The translations under genes and the position numbers were made by a program. Shown in pieces: positions 47,676 to 62,000 of a stretch of DNA of 64,000 bases; the first letter of the stretch is position 1; the number at the start of each line of letters is the position of its first letter. The notes beneath the pieces are model-generated. The model was not told the DNA's origin. It made no database searches and worked only from the letters and a program-made list of their open reading frames with translations. This DNA comes from Casuarina equisetifolia. Its lineage: Eukaryota; Streptophyta; Magnoliopsida; Fagales; Casuarinaceae. The stretch covers positions 23,958,853 to 24,022,852 of the forward strand of contig CM052358.1 of assembly GCA_028551475.1 (NCBI GenBank), in the 5' to 3' direction.

Positions 47676-48854
47676 TTGGAAACCTTCATTTCCTTGCTTT
47701 CTCTCTCAATCTCTTCCATCTCCATGCATTTCTCTCCTTCCATGTCTGACCAGACTGGTTTAGGGTTTCTGGACGATGCCATGGACGGCCAGTTTTTTCC
47801 TCTCCCCTCCACCTTTGGCCTGAACCATGATGGTCCGGGGGAAGCTAACACCAACCTCACCATTGGTCTTGACCCAAATGAGCTCGTTTCCGGGAGGAGC
47901 CGGCCGTCTCTCGGCCAACTTGGCCTGGGTCAGAGATTGGCTGAGTTGAGAAGAACCCAGTTCATCCCTCAGAGGGTTCAAGTTCATGGTGTTATTGATT
48001 TTTTCCCCGTCAAAAATCAGGCTTCTCTTCCTTCAGCTGAGATCAGTGTCACTGAGATTGTGAGAACTGAGGAGGTTGTGAGAACCAATCTTCTCACCGC
48101 AACCTTCGCTAGAGATCGATGTTTCACTGCAAGTGATGAAACCCGCATCCATGGCCAATCGAGTTTCCAGGGCCTGACTTTATCCATGCTCAACAAAGTG
48201 AGTGATTTTTTCACTTTTCAGAAGAAGCCTTTTCATGATCTTCGTCACTATGAAACTCCCCGGCATACGCTTTATCATTGTCAGATCGAAAGCAATATCC
48301 AAAACCACTGGTTTAACCCCGAACCAGTGAGTACTTTTCCTCTCGAAAACCTACCCCTGAGTTACTCCAACTGGCCAAACGTTCGTCTGAACGAATTACT
48401 TTTCAACCCGCCGCCGGTTTCAACTCCGGCGATTACACAAAATTCCAGCGATCGGGAAGATGAAACGGACGACGATGGTCGCACCCATAGCCTTCCCTGC
48501 AACAAGTATGGTCCCTACTTATGTCCAAAGTGCAGGGGACTGTTCTTGACTTCGCAATCATTTGCAGCTCACATGGGCTCACATTACAAGTACGAGAGTA
48601 CGATGGAGAGAAGGAAAAGACGAGCCGCCAGGAACAAGCGAAAAAGGGCCCGCCTCGTCCGAATGCGACGTGGGCTTACTACAATGCCGGAGTCTTTCAA
48701 CAAACCGGACCATAGGGACCTTGGGACATTCCATGAACAAGCACAGATGACTGTGAAGAATGAAGAGGTTGACAAGAAAGAAGAGCCTCCACTTCCAGAA
48801 ACCCCAGCCGAGGAGGAACTGATTGATGTTGGGATAAAGGACGAACCTATGTAA
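47676..48854 (+). CDS. C2H2 zinc-finger protein, single finger, plant type
   Basis: A single open exon encodes 392 residues from the first ATG, or 370 from the ATG at 47,742 (MSDQTGLGF). The TATA position favours a later start. There is one C2H2 finger, CPKCRGLFLTSQSFAAHMGSH (about residues 279-299), with C-X2-C-X12-H-X3-H spacing and SQSFAAH in place of the usual QALGGH. A strongly basic stretch with RRKRRAARNKRKRAR follows and is a likely nuclear signal that may also help DNA binding. The N-terminal half contains LTIGLDPNEL and LTLSML, which are only loosely like EAR repression motifs. The C-terminus is acidic. A nuclear DNA-binding role is inferred; no target is known from sequence. Confidence 0.85.
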   Translation: METFISLLSLSISSISMHFSPSMSDQTGLGFLDDAMDGQFFPLPSTFGLNHDGPGEANTNLTIGLDPNELVSGRSRPSLGQLGLGQRLAELRRTQFIPQRVQVHGVIDFFPVKNQASLPSAEISVTEIVRTEEVVRTNLLTATFARDRCFTASDETRIHGQSSFQGLTLSMLNKVSDFFTFQKKPFHDLRHYETPRHTLYHCQIESNIQNHWFNPEPVSTFPLENLPLSYSNWPNVRLNELLFNPPPVSTPAITQNSSDREDETDDDGRTHSLPCNKYGPYLCPKCRGLFLTSQSFAAHMGSHYKYESTMERRKRRAARNKRKRARLVRMRRGLTTMPESFNKPDHRDLGTFHEQAQMTVKNEEVDKKEEPPLPETPAEEELIDVGIKDEPM

Positions 48855-50399
48855 CTGGGAGCTTAATAGATTTAAGTATTAAAGAGTTGTTCTAGTTGGT
48901 TGAGGAACATACAAATATTTTGGGCTTTCACTAGATTAAGAACAACAACATATATTGTATACAAATAAGTTATAATTTTGGACGCGAATTGTTAATCATA
49001 AGTGTTAAAATTTGAACGTCTTATAAGTCAGTTTTAAGGGATATATATATATATATTTGAACACTTTGTGATTGTAGTAAGAAAAATATTGCATCATTTT
49101 TAAAATTAGAGTTCAAAACAAAGAACCAAGAAAAATATAATAGTTGTTAACTATTTGCAAGGGAACAAGAGAACCCACTACAATTAAGCGCCTATAATTG
49201 GCAATTTTGGTGATTGGTAACTACAATTATTATTAATTTGTAAACCTGAACACTAATGTTTTGATGAATGCGCTTTGAATTCAATTGCTTTTACTTCATA
49301 ATTGGAGTAGATTATGAAGTATTAGAGAGAAATTAATCTAATAGTGACCCAAGTGGCATAAGGCAGATGTGTGTATGCTTCTTGCCTGTTCCAAACATCA
49401 AAGGGGAGCCATAACTGAGATTTCAAGACAAAGAACAGCCAGAAGGAGAAGCCAGAAAATGAAGATTGAAAACTGCATAATTCATCTTCATTAAGGTGCT
49501 AACCATGCAATATGAGAAAGGAAACAATCCTATAATGTTCACCATTGTCTTCAACCACTGATCACAGAAACTGTGTTGGTAGAATGGAGTTTCTAGGTAT
49601 CATGGTTTCGAAACTTACTCAATCTGTCAAAGATTCTTGTAGACATCTTTAAAGTCCGATGATAATGCAGAGATATCTGCCTAAAGGTGCATGGCATTCC
49701 TGAAAGATGGAGTAAGTCACACTGTAGATTTAGTATGACCTTGACCACAGATTTCCATTGAGGTAAACACATCAAAACTCCTTTTCTATATGAATATTAT
49801 GGTCTTCAGCCCATTAATAATCTTCATCAGGAATATGTAAGCAGGAGAATTCTCAGCAACAAGCATAATTGTTCCAATAGAAGTAAATGAAAGGATCATC
49901 CTACATTGAAAAGTCACTGCATTTCTTTGAAGCAAATTCTGCATAATCATTTTTCAAAAATTTTAACAGCTCCCGGAACTATAATGACGTCATTACAAAA
50001 TTACAAAATTATATCTATACAGGTTGCTGTATCTACATATGACTTCAAATGTTGACTCAAGTTAAAAATTACAAAATTTACAAAATTTCCACTTCAAAAG
50101 AGAAACAAGCATTTCAACAGAAAACACTTCTTGTAACCTATCTACAGGCTCTCAAGGGATATATAATTCTTATCCTAATGTCTTCTTAACATGAAAAACC
50201 CTTTCCCAAGGTGTGATAACTCTTTCCTTCATAGTTTTGGTGACTAGGGAGATATTAAGAATCAGGGATTGAATTTTTCTTCAACATGTTCGAAGATTGT
50301 GTATTATGATATTTAGCTGAGACCACAATGCTAGGAACTTTCAGGAGCGGCTGATACTTGTGCAAAAGCAAGCCAATGTCTGATATGCTTCCTATTAGT
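48855..50399. other. Intergenic between convergent genes
   Basis: This holds the 3' UTRs of the plus-strand zinc-finger gene and the minus-strand U-box gene, and a TA repeat near 49,040. No further gene is seen; ORFs such as 49,593-49,775 show no domain. Confidence 0.45.
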
Positions 50400-53300
50400 T
50401 TACCGATCTCCCCTGGATACAACAGCATACAGCTGCTTTGTTGTCCATGTTACTTCAGCTAGGCTCCGTAGAGGAGCTGCAATGTCTTCTGCAACAGTCA
50501 TTAAAAGAATTTTGCCTTCTGCAACAGAAAGGAAAAGTTTGATATCACTTCAGCAACATATCAGAAGTTCTATGCACTGTTAAAGAGGTGCAACCATGCT
50601 ATATGTTCTTTTCAGCTGGGATCTATCTCTCCACAGCCTAGGAGATATAGGTGATAAAAGATAATACAACAATAGATTTTCAGACAAGTTTTAAATATGT
50701 TGCCTTTGTATAAATTTTGTTTTGGACACATTTGGATTGATATGGTACAAATCAGACAATCGATCTGGATTTTTAAGGAAGAATACCAGAGCATGTCCAT
50801 GGAATTCCTATTACGCAAAGGTTAATGCACCAAATGACAGGAAACATCTGAATTTATGGGAGAAAAAATGTATGCTTGTAAAGAATAAAGCCATCATGCA
50901 ATAAGATTTTAAGGAAATCAGAATCTATGGAAAACTATGTGACTGGAAAAGAGAGGAAAGGTGATTTGCAGTTTGTTTCCTAATAGTGATTCTTAAGAAG
51001 TATCTCTTACAAAGATAAACAAATAGACACACAAATTGATCTTAAGAATAAATCGTGTTCTCAAAGATACTAACATCAACATAAGCAACTGTTTATGAAC
51101 AGACTCTTTTTCTATTACAAATCGAAGTTTCATATACAAATTGATTCAGCTGTAAGTGTCTAACCTGATATTTTGCTGAAATTGAGCAGAGATATTGCAG
51201 CAAGGATCCTGTTCTCAGCTTGCTGAGCTTTCTGCAGGGTTTCTTTCAGCCCAGCGATGAGAGCTGAGAAGGCAGAGAGCTGGAACTCAACATCGAATTG
51301 TGAAGAAAGTGCAAAGCTCAACCATGCCACGGTGATTAGGCAGACCCTCACCAAGTCCAAGTTTTCAGAGCCAAGACACTTAGAAACAGTGGCTAAGAAT
51401 GACTTTGTCCCATTACCAAGCAATGCTGCTGACAAGTTCCTCAACCACTCTTCATTTGCAAACTCTTCATCATCCTATATTCGTTGGGAACATCAAGGAA
51501 CTACTTTCAGTGACCAAATAAAAACTTGTATGTTAAATCCATAAAAAATTTACCATAAAAATTTTAAGTCATTCGTATACGATTTGACTTCTACTCAAAT
51601 TCTAGAAGAAAGTTCCCTCAGGTTTGTGAACCAAGTACAGTTTTAATAATTAGACTGTCAAAGCATGCACAGGTAATAACATTTTAAAATAAATTAGAAA
51701 GCTTAAGTTAGGAGTAAAAGCACCTCTTTTACCTTGAAATTCACTCCCTTGTATTATATACTCGAGTTCTCTCATGTTTGCCATAAACATCTTCATCTAA
51801 ATAGGTACCACACACGCTTTAATTTTAACTCTACTATAGAATTCGGACTTCTACTCAAGCTCTAAGAGTAAAACTTCAAATTTTTAAGCTAGTTCTAATT
51901 TAAAAATAGACTGGTAAAAGTTACAATATGGACCACCTGGGCTTCAGTTAAATTTATTATTCTATTATGAACATGAGTTATCTCCTTTTCTTTCCTTATC
52001 CCTGGTGGTATTTCAAGCCATTTAGTGAGTTAACATTACCAAAACCATCGAAATGTTTATTTTGGTACTCATTATAATATGCACTCATGGTGAGTTCAAA
52101 ATGAGAGATTAAAGGAACACTTTAGACCTTACTTTAACCATACCCAAAGGTGAAGATTCATAAAACAGTATCCATTTTTGTTACAAAGCCCAATCCTTCC
52201 ACAAAAGTTGATTTAAAGGAAAGAGGCATTTAGTACATACATACCACTCTACAAGCCCATATTTTAGCAGTGTGGGACAATTCCATACCAGTTTTAACAT
52301 GCCCCTTACTGCAATGGTACAACCTAGACCAGACTGTAAGGCTACTTGTACTACATAGATTTGGACTCATACACATAGGACTGATAAAATACGACTGAGC
52401 TTTTATAACAGGGTACAAAGCCCAATCCTTCCATAAAAGTTAACTCAAGAGAAGGAGGGCATTTACTACAAATAAAACACTCTACATGCCTATGGCTTAA
52501 CAATGTAGAACGACTCTATTCTGATTTTAATGGTCAATTCCATACCAGTTTTAAAAATTTTAATGTTCAAATTGCCTTAAAAAGGTTGAGAATACTTGAT
52601 AAGAAACCTCGACAGTTGTCATGTGCACCGGAAGCTTAAATAAAAGAGGTTGAGGTAAAAGAAAAGGGATGCATATTACCAATGAAAAGGCGTCATCAAC
52701 TAATGTTTTCTCTTCTTCGTTTACTTGACTGACATCTTTATATCCTGCTTGCTTTAGGATCCAACTTTCTGCCAATAACTTCCTAGAGAAACAAAAACGC
52801 CTTCCCAAGATAAGAAGAGCCCTGCAACAGTTCTCTTGAACATTCTCATCCACTAAGCTGTCCTCCAGAGCCATGGTAATGGCATCAATTGCCTCCTCTC
52901 TATATAGCCTGCACTTCTGAGGTTCTACCTGCAACCACATGATTCTCTCAGCCAACACATCTCCGAAGCTCTCAGATAAGCAGAAGCATGATGTTGAGGT
53001 AGTAGTAGTTTTCTGATATCCAATTGTCAAAAGCACTCATCAAAATTTTAGTTCAAGGACAAAAATTGTGATTACAAGTCATTTTCTTGTCATACTTTCT
53101 AAAATAAGCAACAATCACTCATTTTCTGAATGACGTTATTCCTTGGTTGCAGCTTCATGGACCCTCGCCACAATTTCATTTAAAGAATGTGTGATCTACA
53201 AATAAGAGATACTGAAGTACAAAATTAGCTTGCAACAATCAACAAAATTTCTACTGATTTCCTTTTCGGTGCATTTTCCAAGTGTAGAAGGGTGTCATTA

Positions 53301-56300
53301 AATCGTTCAACTATGTGTTCATCTATGTTTGAAGAATTATTCTTCTTAAGTTTCATAATAACTAGATCAAAATTTCAGGATGGAATCCAAAAAGTATACA
53401 GGAAAATAAGCAGAACGGAGAGTACCAAGACCACTGGTAAAAAATCTCTTGTGAACTACAGGAGCATACCAGAAGATCTAAGTGTAACAGAAGCACAGCA
53501 ATGAGAGGTCTCTGCTCCTTTGGGGATCTATGGAGATACACAAGTAGAAAATTCATCGCATCTGTTATCCCAGTAGTCTGCAACGAATTTAAAAATGAAG
53601 TAACATCTTTCCACCTGCAATGACAAATAACTTGTAAGTGGTAGAAGAGTGGTAGAAGATAAGTATATTCAAGTTCAGTTCACTGCTTCATCAAACACTA
53701 AAAGAAAGAAAAAAAGAGATCTAACATGACTGACTAACAAGTAAAAGTCACACACCTTTTCAGGCAAATCAGCTCGGTCAACAGCAGCACTGCATTTGTT
53801 CTTGACGTAACCTGCTTGCTCTGCAGCAGCTCAAGAAGACATTGTCCATTAATATTTCTTGCTATCTGGTCTCTGCAACTTGCATCTGCTTCAATACAAC
53901 AGAACAGGAGCTCTGCCACACGTGCTTTCTCTTCTAGTTTCCCCAATTCAAACCACTGGAGAAGCAATTGCAAGCCACCAAGAGATATGATGTGTTTGGC
54001 ATTTGTTCTTTTTTCCTCGTCACCGAAAGCAGTGAGAAGCTGCTCTAATATGACAACAGTTTCATCCAAGTGTTCGAGACCATGTCCATCGGAGTTTTTC
54101 ATTGCTTGAGAGGTGAACGCAAAGAGGTTCCGACAATTTTCCGATCTCCAGTTGTCAATTACACGTTTCAAAACAAAATTGGTAAGTGGCACAGCAAGTG
54201 ATTGCAAAGTTTTTCCTGTAACTGGACATTCTCTGTTTCCCTCATCAAACCATGCCTTGATGGCCCCCCGTTCAAAGGTATGACCTGTCTCTAGTGTCAC
54301 TGGATCTTCAAACAACTTCCCAGTGAGTGGACAAGTAAAGCCTTGAGGAATGCTCGAGAAGAAGGAATGTTCATCGAAGAATTCATAACTTCCATGAAAC
54401 TCTGCACCAAGAAAATGTAAAATCAGCAACGGATGGAGATACCAATAAAAACAAGGATTTTCAATCCTGAAATATCCATTTGACTCACCTTCAAGAGAGG
54501 ACCTCGCTTCGATTGGCTGCATGTAGAAGACAATAAGTTAATTAAGTACGTATCAGAAACTAACAACTAAACTAAGAGAGAAGCAAGAATTGGGTACATT
54601 TGCAAGAGAACCGGAAGTCAATGCCTCACGAGAACTGAAAAGAGAAGAAGCTCCTAGATCAGCAGAAGTTTTAGTGTCTTGCTGTTCAAAAACAGATTGT
54701 GCTAGGCTTCTCAGCGTGACCTCGTTATCTGCGTAGGCTGCTGCATCAGGCATTTCTCTCTTCTCCATAGGTTTTTCCCATACAATTGGATCACAAGATT
54801 CACCATCAAGATTCCTTTGAGACAAATCACTCGCCACAGGCAACCTCCATTGTTTCTCAGCTTCTGATGAGGGCTCTTTTTCCTACAAAAATGGTAAGAT
54901 TCCCATTGGCATTCACTAGTGCAGAAAATTGTTTTAAATTCCATGTTAAAGAAGTAATGAAACAAGCAGGTGTAAATACTTCCTCAGTGCACACGATAAA
55001 CCCATGTGACAAGGAAGGGCATACTTGATTACAGATGAGCAACAAATGGGTTATGGATAACCCTCAAAATAATGGATTTCACATTGTTTTCAAGTCACTA
55101 CATGTCAACACAAAATTCTTAAAATGTCATATAAACAAAGAATGAAAAAAAAAAAACTCAATAGTTAACCCCTATTTCTCTGATTAAAACCTAAAAATAT
55201 GGACATGGAATGAAGATGCGGAGATCTATGGATCATGGATTGATGTACCGAATGAGTTATTGTGTAAAGCATTGGAATCCGTAAAAGTGAAAGCCAAAAA
55301 TAAATATATTAAAAACTGGCAACAGAAAATTAGCCAAAAAAAAAACTGAAGTGCAAACAAGATTCAAATATATCTTTCTGATACAAAGCTCCTGCTGTTC
55401 CTTTAGATTCAATGGAGCATTGTTGGCAGGTTGGTATGTGTCTAACGGCAAAGAGAGAGTTACAAGTAGCAATGCCGGACAACAAGAAGCTGTCTAGAAG
55501 ATAATCACCTGGTAAAAAGCGTAGCAAAGAGTGACCCCACTCTGTCTGTGGTATACTTGGTAAATGGTGTTAAGGATTTATACTGATTATGCAGCAAAGA
55601 TAAACGTAAAAATCACAAAACAACATTAAAAAAATATGTAGCTTGGGATAAGTCATCTCTTAGCAATTTTTTAATTATCTAAAGGGTTTCATAACGACTA
55701 AGACTCTCTTTCTTTAGTCAGTATGATAGTTTCCACTAAATAACTATGCATGCGTAGGGTTCCCCAAGTCTTGTAGCTATACGCAATGTGGGAGAAACAA
55801 TCAAAATAAAATTCAATTTCCATCCTTAACCTTAATATTGTCTCAATAACTAATCAAAGAAACAATCAAATTAGCTAAAACAAGACAAAAAAAAAAGTAA
55901 CATAAATAAAAGCAATAAAAGATAGGAACAAATGCTACCAAAAAAAAAACTCACATGAAGGAATGCATCATGCAGCACACACTTGATTGAATCTTCGTCG
56001 GCATCCTGATTCGTGCACCCAACATTTTCAGAAGGCCTTTTTAAACTATGCTTAACAACAGTAGCATCATCCAAGCTACTCATATTAGAGTTCACTGTCT
56101 CCCCACCATCTTCAGCTTCATCAATTCGCCGTTTACTTGAAGAACCAATCACAGAATCATATAGCTTTCTACTGACCATTGGCCGAGGCGAGAAACGACC
56201 AGCCAAATTAGATAGCTCTGAAGAATCACAAAATGAACTTCCCCGCTGAGCTTCCCACACAGAGACCGACGGGATCTGGATTGAAGGTAGGGAAGGAGCT

Positions 56301-57568
56301 TCAACCCCTTCTGTAAGCCAATCCTTGTAGTAAGTTGCAAATAGGGAAGTTCCAGAATCAAGCATATCATTATATACTTTGTCAAGAAGCTTCAGTTTCC
56401 TTCGCCTCTTTGGTGCATCTGCTAGAGAATCAGTCTCCTGGTTGTACCATTCCTTCAAATGGGAAAGATGAGGAAAAAATAGACAGTCCCATAGTTCAGG
56501 CAACAGTATCGTTCTTGCCTGAAAAGGAACATTACAAAATACTTGCAAAAGATGCTTAGCTGCAATCTTGTCTTTCTTCTGCTGTTTATATATCACGCTG
56601 AGGTAGAGATGAGCACAAGCTGACAACTTTGAGTATGAAATTCCAGATTCGGAGTCATCCTTTGAATTATTTGAATATAGCCCGGTGATCACACTCAGCT
56701 GCAATGAAGCTTTTTTCAAATCCTTGTCACTTGACGAGCCCTCAGCAGCTTTCTCTACTGTTTCTATTGCTTGTTGCAGGCCGGCCAAGGCTTTGCTCTC
56801 AATACTTTCCCCTCCTTCGAGTTCAACAAAATCAAGGGAAGAGAAGCAGTTGTGACGAAGCACTGCCCGAAAATCCTCATCATTTACGAAGCTTTTGATA
56901 TATCCATTTAAGATGGAAACAATGGCTTTGATAGCAACTTCATCAAGAGCAGGTTCAGAAGTCACTTGACCAAGACTACTACGTCTTTTACTCTGGTTAT
57001 CGCCAACAGCTTTCATATTTAATGAACCGCTGCTAGATGTATCATTACTTGTCGAGGGCTTTTTCATGTTCTTCATATTGTTAGTGCTAGAAGTCTTATG
57101 TCCAAGCAGCTGCTTTGTCAAATTATTCTTCCCCCAGTCTAAGCTATGCGTCTTTTTTGAATGTATGTGTCTAAATTTCTCATCATCTTGCTTCAAAACC
57201 TCATCTATTTCATTTCCTGGCATATCTTTTGATTTGTTGGGATTATATCTTTTTCCTTCCTTGAGATAATTGCGAAGCCTTTCCCTACTTTCCTTCTTCA
57301 ATCTTTCATCACTTTTCTCAGTTCCAACCAGATTTTCCACAGATCTCTTACCCTTAATATCATCACTTGTTTGTGGTTCACTTTTCGAACTGTATCTAGC
57401 TAAACCAGCCCTTGTCCTCTCTGTCATATTTCTATGTGCTGGTGCAGAATCATTCTTGTGTTTATCTGGGAAACCGTGGAACGGCATACCTGATGATCTT
57501 GATCTGGTCATTTCTCTTCTTCCTTTAAACCCTTCCTCTGCAAGAAGTTCCTTCAAAGATGATGCCAT
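50400..57568 (-). CDS. LIN: U-box E3 ubiquitin ligase, LIN/CERBERUS-like
   Basis: Eight exons on the minus strand: 57,568-55,955, 54,882-54,598, 54,516-54,489, 54,401-53,756, 53,614-53,470, 52,928-52,680, 51,474-51,165 and 50,518-50,400. All phases fit, giving 3,396 nt and 1,131 residues. The N-terminus MASSLKELLAEEGF and a long polar region with helical repeats resemble LIN/CERBERUS proteins. A U-box (about residues 660-730; IPQGFTCPLTGKLFEDPVTL, then CPVTGKTL) recruits an E2 for ubiquitination. Armadillo-like helices follow, and the protein ends VVSRGDR. LIN and CERBERUS proteins of legumes act in rhizobial infection and carry WD40 repeats. None is visible here, so this is a shorter form or a related subfamily. 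Exon 3 is a 28-nt microexon. Confidence 0.87.
54489..54516 (-). other. 28-nt microexon of the U-box gene
   Basis: It is flanked by ATGCAG (acceptor) and GTGAGT (donor) on the minus strand. It encodes PIEARSSLE plus one base and joins neighbours in frame: ...SLAN, then PIEARSSLE, then EFHGSYEFF. Confidence 0.8.
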
Positions 57569-59075
57569 GTCTGCTGAATTAAGGCCTTCACTACCCTATA
57601 TCTACTAGCAAAGAAGAAAGAGTATTACTAATTTATGCACATAAAAATTTATATCAAATATTTTCTTCAGACTCGTGAAAATATACCATAGATCATGAAA
57701 ATCCAGAGAGAGCCAATTTATGCCACCCAAAGTCAGGAATGAGAATATCACCTTGAAATGACTCATTAAACATTCAAATTTGTCTCATTCATGTTCTTTA
57801 ACCCCATATTAACACAAATGTTATCATCCTGTAACTTGGAAATGCATCAAAAGCTCACAGTAGAACAAGGAAATATGGTAAACAATGTTAAGGAAAGTAC
57901 CCAACTTTAGGATCTCAATATTACTACAGAAACCAGAAATATGATCAGAAACTGTTAACTGACTAAGTGAAGAATTTAGAACAATTTAGAACAAACTAAA
58001 ATATAAAAAGAAGGCCAGAGAAAGAGAAACGAGTAATTAAAATCTAATTTGATGTTCTTCACCCTTAGACATAGAACCTACATATATATGGCACCCACTT
58101 CATGCCATCCCAAAAATGTTATCTGTACCTTTTCTCAGAAGACCTCGGAGACCACGAACCTGGATATCATTTTCTTGGATATCATTCACCCAATGAAGTT
58201 CCCACCACTGAATCTCATCGGCTCAAACTGGGTTCTTCAAAGCTTCGGACTTGAAACCTATCGTTTTTCGATGGTTCCCGGAAAGGATACAAGGAATACG
58301 AAGGAATCTTGGGATAAAAAAATGGAGGCACTACTGGAGGTGCTGCCTGGGAAAAAGACATGAGGAGAGGCATATAGTAGGAGGATTTGGAAGAAAGGAA
58401 AGGACAAAAACAGGTGGATGAGAAAGCGAGTGATGGAGATGGAGAAACTTGGAAATGGCAATAGGTGCAGAGGGTGGTGGAACAGAGGAAGACAAATGAA
58501 AGTTGACAAACCAAGCTGCGTTCGCGAAATGGAGGTTTCCTGTCAGTGCCATGACTGGTTCATTGGTGGTACGAGCCGTTCTTCGGTGTATGGATGTGTG
58601 AATGCGAATATATAATACTCGCATTTCCTTTCGGAGCCTATTTGTTGATTCGAAACGGCTCTTGACTTGTTCCATTGCCGTCCCTTAAGAAGGCTCTGCA
58701 AGTCACCCCCGTTCGGGGTTGAAAGAGTCGGCAATCTTTGGCGGGAACGATATCTGGTTTCGCAGAAGACAAATACGGCGCCATGGGAAGATGATTGATT
58801 CCTTCTTTCCCCCCACATGGAGAAAACTGATTGAAAATCAGAATAAACACTCGCTTGGTATTGGATCTTGCTAATGACAACGGCTTGGGCATCTGAGATT
58901 ATTGATAACGCAACCATTGGGCCCAAGGGAGCTCCTTCATGGCTGAAACGATACAGCCAATGGAACCAGACAGCCATGAGGCGTGTTGAAAGGGTTCTTT
59001 CGGTGCTTAGTCAAATCTTCTACATTTTCAAATCTATCGTTTTCGAGTGTTGCAAATCTTTCCTTATGGATTGAA
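57569..59075. other. 5' flank of the U-box gene, no supported gene
   Basis: The first few hundred bases probably hold the 5' UTR and promoter of the minus-strand U-box gene. At 58,050-59,074 the base composition is mixed and overlapping ORFs of 65-144 codons occur on both strands (for example 58,868-59,074 plus and 58,543-58,977 minus). None has a domain I recognise. Confidence 0.35.
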
Positions 59076-62000
59076 AAAAAAAATTGACAAGGAATAAATA
59101 TGGTTATTGAAAGTAGTTTGTTCGGATTTAATTTTTAATTGATGAATTATTCAACTTAAAAGTCAATTGAAAAATTAAGGATACTCACAATCTTATGAAT
59201 AGAGTCATATTTTAGCAATACAAGACATATATGATATCGTAACATACCCTCTTACCATGGTACACAATTATGAGACTATCTAGTGCTTTGTGGTGGATCT
59301 AAGATTTAATCTTATCCATATGAGTTCCAAGGGGAACCTCAAGCTTTGATATCATTCAACTCAAAAATTAATTTAAGAAGTAAGTCTATTTTTTAAAAGA
59401 CATTATAAAAAATAAGGATACCACAACTAATAAAGTCGTTAACACAACCATAAAAAACTAATGTAAAATAATCTCTAACAATTAATATGCTCATTATCTT
59501 ATAAATAGATCATCAAACTCATGTCTTAGCAATATAAAACATATACCATTTGACGTAACATTAATCATAATATTTTTTATACAAAATAAATTATCATCAT
59601 TTTTATGAGTAGATGTTATGAAAAACATAAAGTTTTCATGGTGTTAAGAGTACAAATTGAAAGAATCTATATAATGTCTTATGATCAAGGTAAAAAATTA
59701 TATTAAATCAACATACCAGTAACTTAATAGTTGGTTATTAGTTACCATAATTTTGAGAAACTATATTTTCAAACTCTCTTTTATATTAAAAAATATATTG
59801 AAAATAATATATTTCACATTTTTAAATCTTATCTCGGTAATTTTTTTTTTCATATAAATTGTTATTGATGTAAATATCCAACCTTGTATTGCTAAGATAT
59901 AAGTTAGATTCTTGGTTACATGTAAGTTTGTCAATTCACTTATTAGAACTAACTTTTAAGATAAAATATAAAATTATTTACTTGATATTCTAGCTCAAGT
60001 TCATCTTTACACTCTTACAAATATGATTAAGTTCATAATCCACATAAAAAAGCAACATCATGGGATAATGTAGGTTAGATCACTATAGTAAAGGGATATG
60101 TTATTCATATGAATATGTAGTTTTATATTATCAAAATATAAGTTGGACTTTCTAGTTACATGTAAGTTTTTCCTTTCATTTCTTAAACTGATGGATCAAA
60201 TATGAACTTCTTTGCATAAAAAAATCATTCCTTCCTTACACCTTCATTTGAAGTATGAAATAAGCTTCTGAATTCATATAGACTAATCAAAAATCTCTTT
60301 CTTGGGGTCTCATATAATGAACGGAAATATAGGAATAAGGATCATTGCGTTGGATACAACCAAGAGATCGTCATCGATCCCATGTTTAAGCAATGGAATC
60401 CGCCCACGCAATCCAAGCTTGACAACAGCCAAGTACCAATTATGCCGCGAGAGAAGAAATTCCCAAGACATTGGACTTTAATTATTATTCTTTCTCTTTC
60501 CTTGGTCCAGAATCATTCAATATGCTTTATATGATTAAGATATTTTAACCTGTAATCTTTATTTATTTGACATTCGATGAAAGAGATTCACTAACCTTTT
60601 CTTTATCTGACATTTGGATGCTTTCGGAGTGGATATTCGGCATTTCCTAGTCATAGTGTGGCCCCAAAGTTTGCAGGAACCTCAAACTTCTATAGATTAT
60701 CTTTTCGGTCTCCCCAATACTTGACCTCCTGCACATGGCAAAGCTATTACTTTACGAAATGTAAGTAATTACTGTTTTTTTTTTTTTCACAAAGGGGTAA
60801 AATGGGTGTCGGCACTTGATAATTGTTAAAATTTTTATTTATATGATAATGAATTTTGCTAATCTATAAGTCAATTTTTTAATTAAATAATGAACTTCTA
60901 AATATGGTGCTGAAATAATAATTTTCCTTAATACTCTTATAAGTTCTTATTGATTTGATTTTATGCATTATCCACATGGTGTGACTATAATAGTTTCTTG
61001 ATTTAACCATCACGGTAAATTTATATATTATAATATGGACAATAAATTTTACATTATTAAGAATATATTAAGATTTAATTCTACCAACTTTTAAGTAGGT
61101 TTTTTAACTTGATAGTGGACTTGCAACAATTTTATTATTTGTGATAAATTGACGAGAAGTTACAATCCTTATTTGTTTCTCGTTTATTCTCTTGTTTTTC
61201 CATATAAATTATGAATTAACAATTATTAGGATGTTTAATGATTGTCATTATTATAAACATAAAACCATAATAGACAATGTTAGAAGACATGTTTTTCTTT
61301 GGAGATTGGTTTTTAAGAAAACATAAGATCCATAATGTTATTACACTAATAACATGTTATACAAATTCGAATTCTTAAGAAAATTTAGTTTACAAATGAA
61401 TTGATGTTTCCCTTTAAACTTTGGCTATGATGTGGGGTTAAAACATTCATTTCATTTCTTAAAATTGATTGTGTAAGTTATGTCAATATATTAGTAATAT
61501 AAAAAAATAAATTTTACCATGCAAAATGTAAGATTCAATCTAAAAGTTAAGAAGTGTTTCATTTTAAACTTAAACTCATGTCACGTTAAAAGAAGGTCAC
61601 TTCGTCACTTGAAATCGGCTTGAAGAAAGGATAATGTTTTTAATATAAAAACATAATATATCAATATATTGACGACAGTGAGTAAACAAAAGATAAAATA
61701 GCTTTACATTAAGAAAATTATTAAAAAAAATCTGATGATGACTTGGAGCGCAAAGGATGTGACTCGCCTAGTAATTCATGGAAGATGACCTACCCATTCA
61801 TAGAAAGACGAGTTGTACCTTTCTACTTTTCCTCCATGTTCTTTCTCATTCAATTTTCTTTCTTGTGAGGTCGGCCATATTCTCAACCTTTTGTTTTATC
61901 TTTTTAATCATATACAAGCTAAAGAAATATTTTTTTATGTTATTTAATTGGACTCCATATGGTTTAATATCGTGACATAGCAACTTTTATTAATAGAAAG

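Noticed and set aside
57066..57608. Plus-strand ORFs opposite exon 1 of the U-box gene
   Set aside because: Antisense shadows of a long coding exon.
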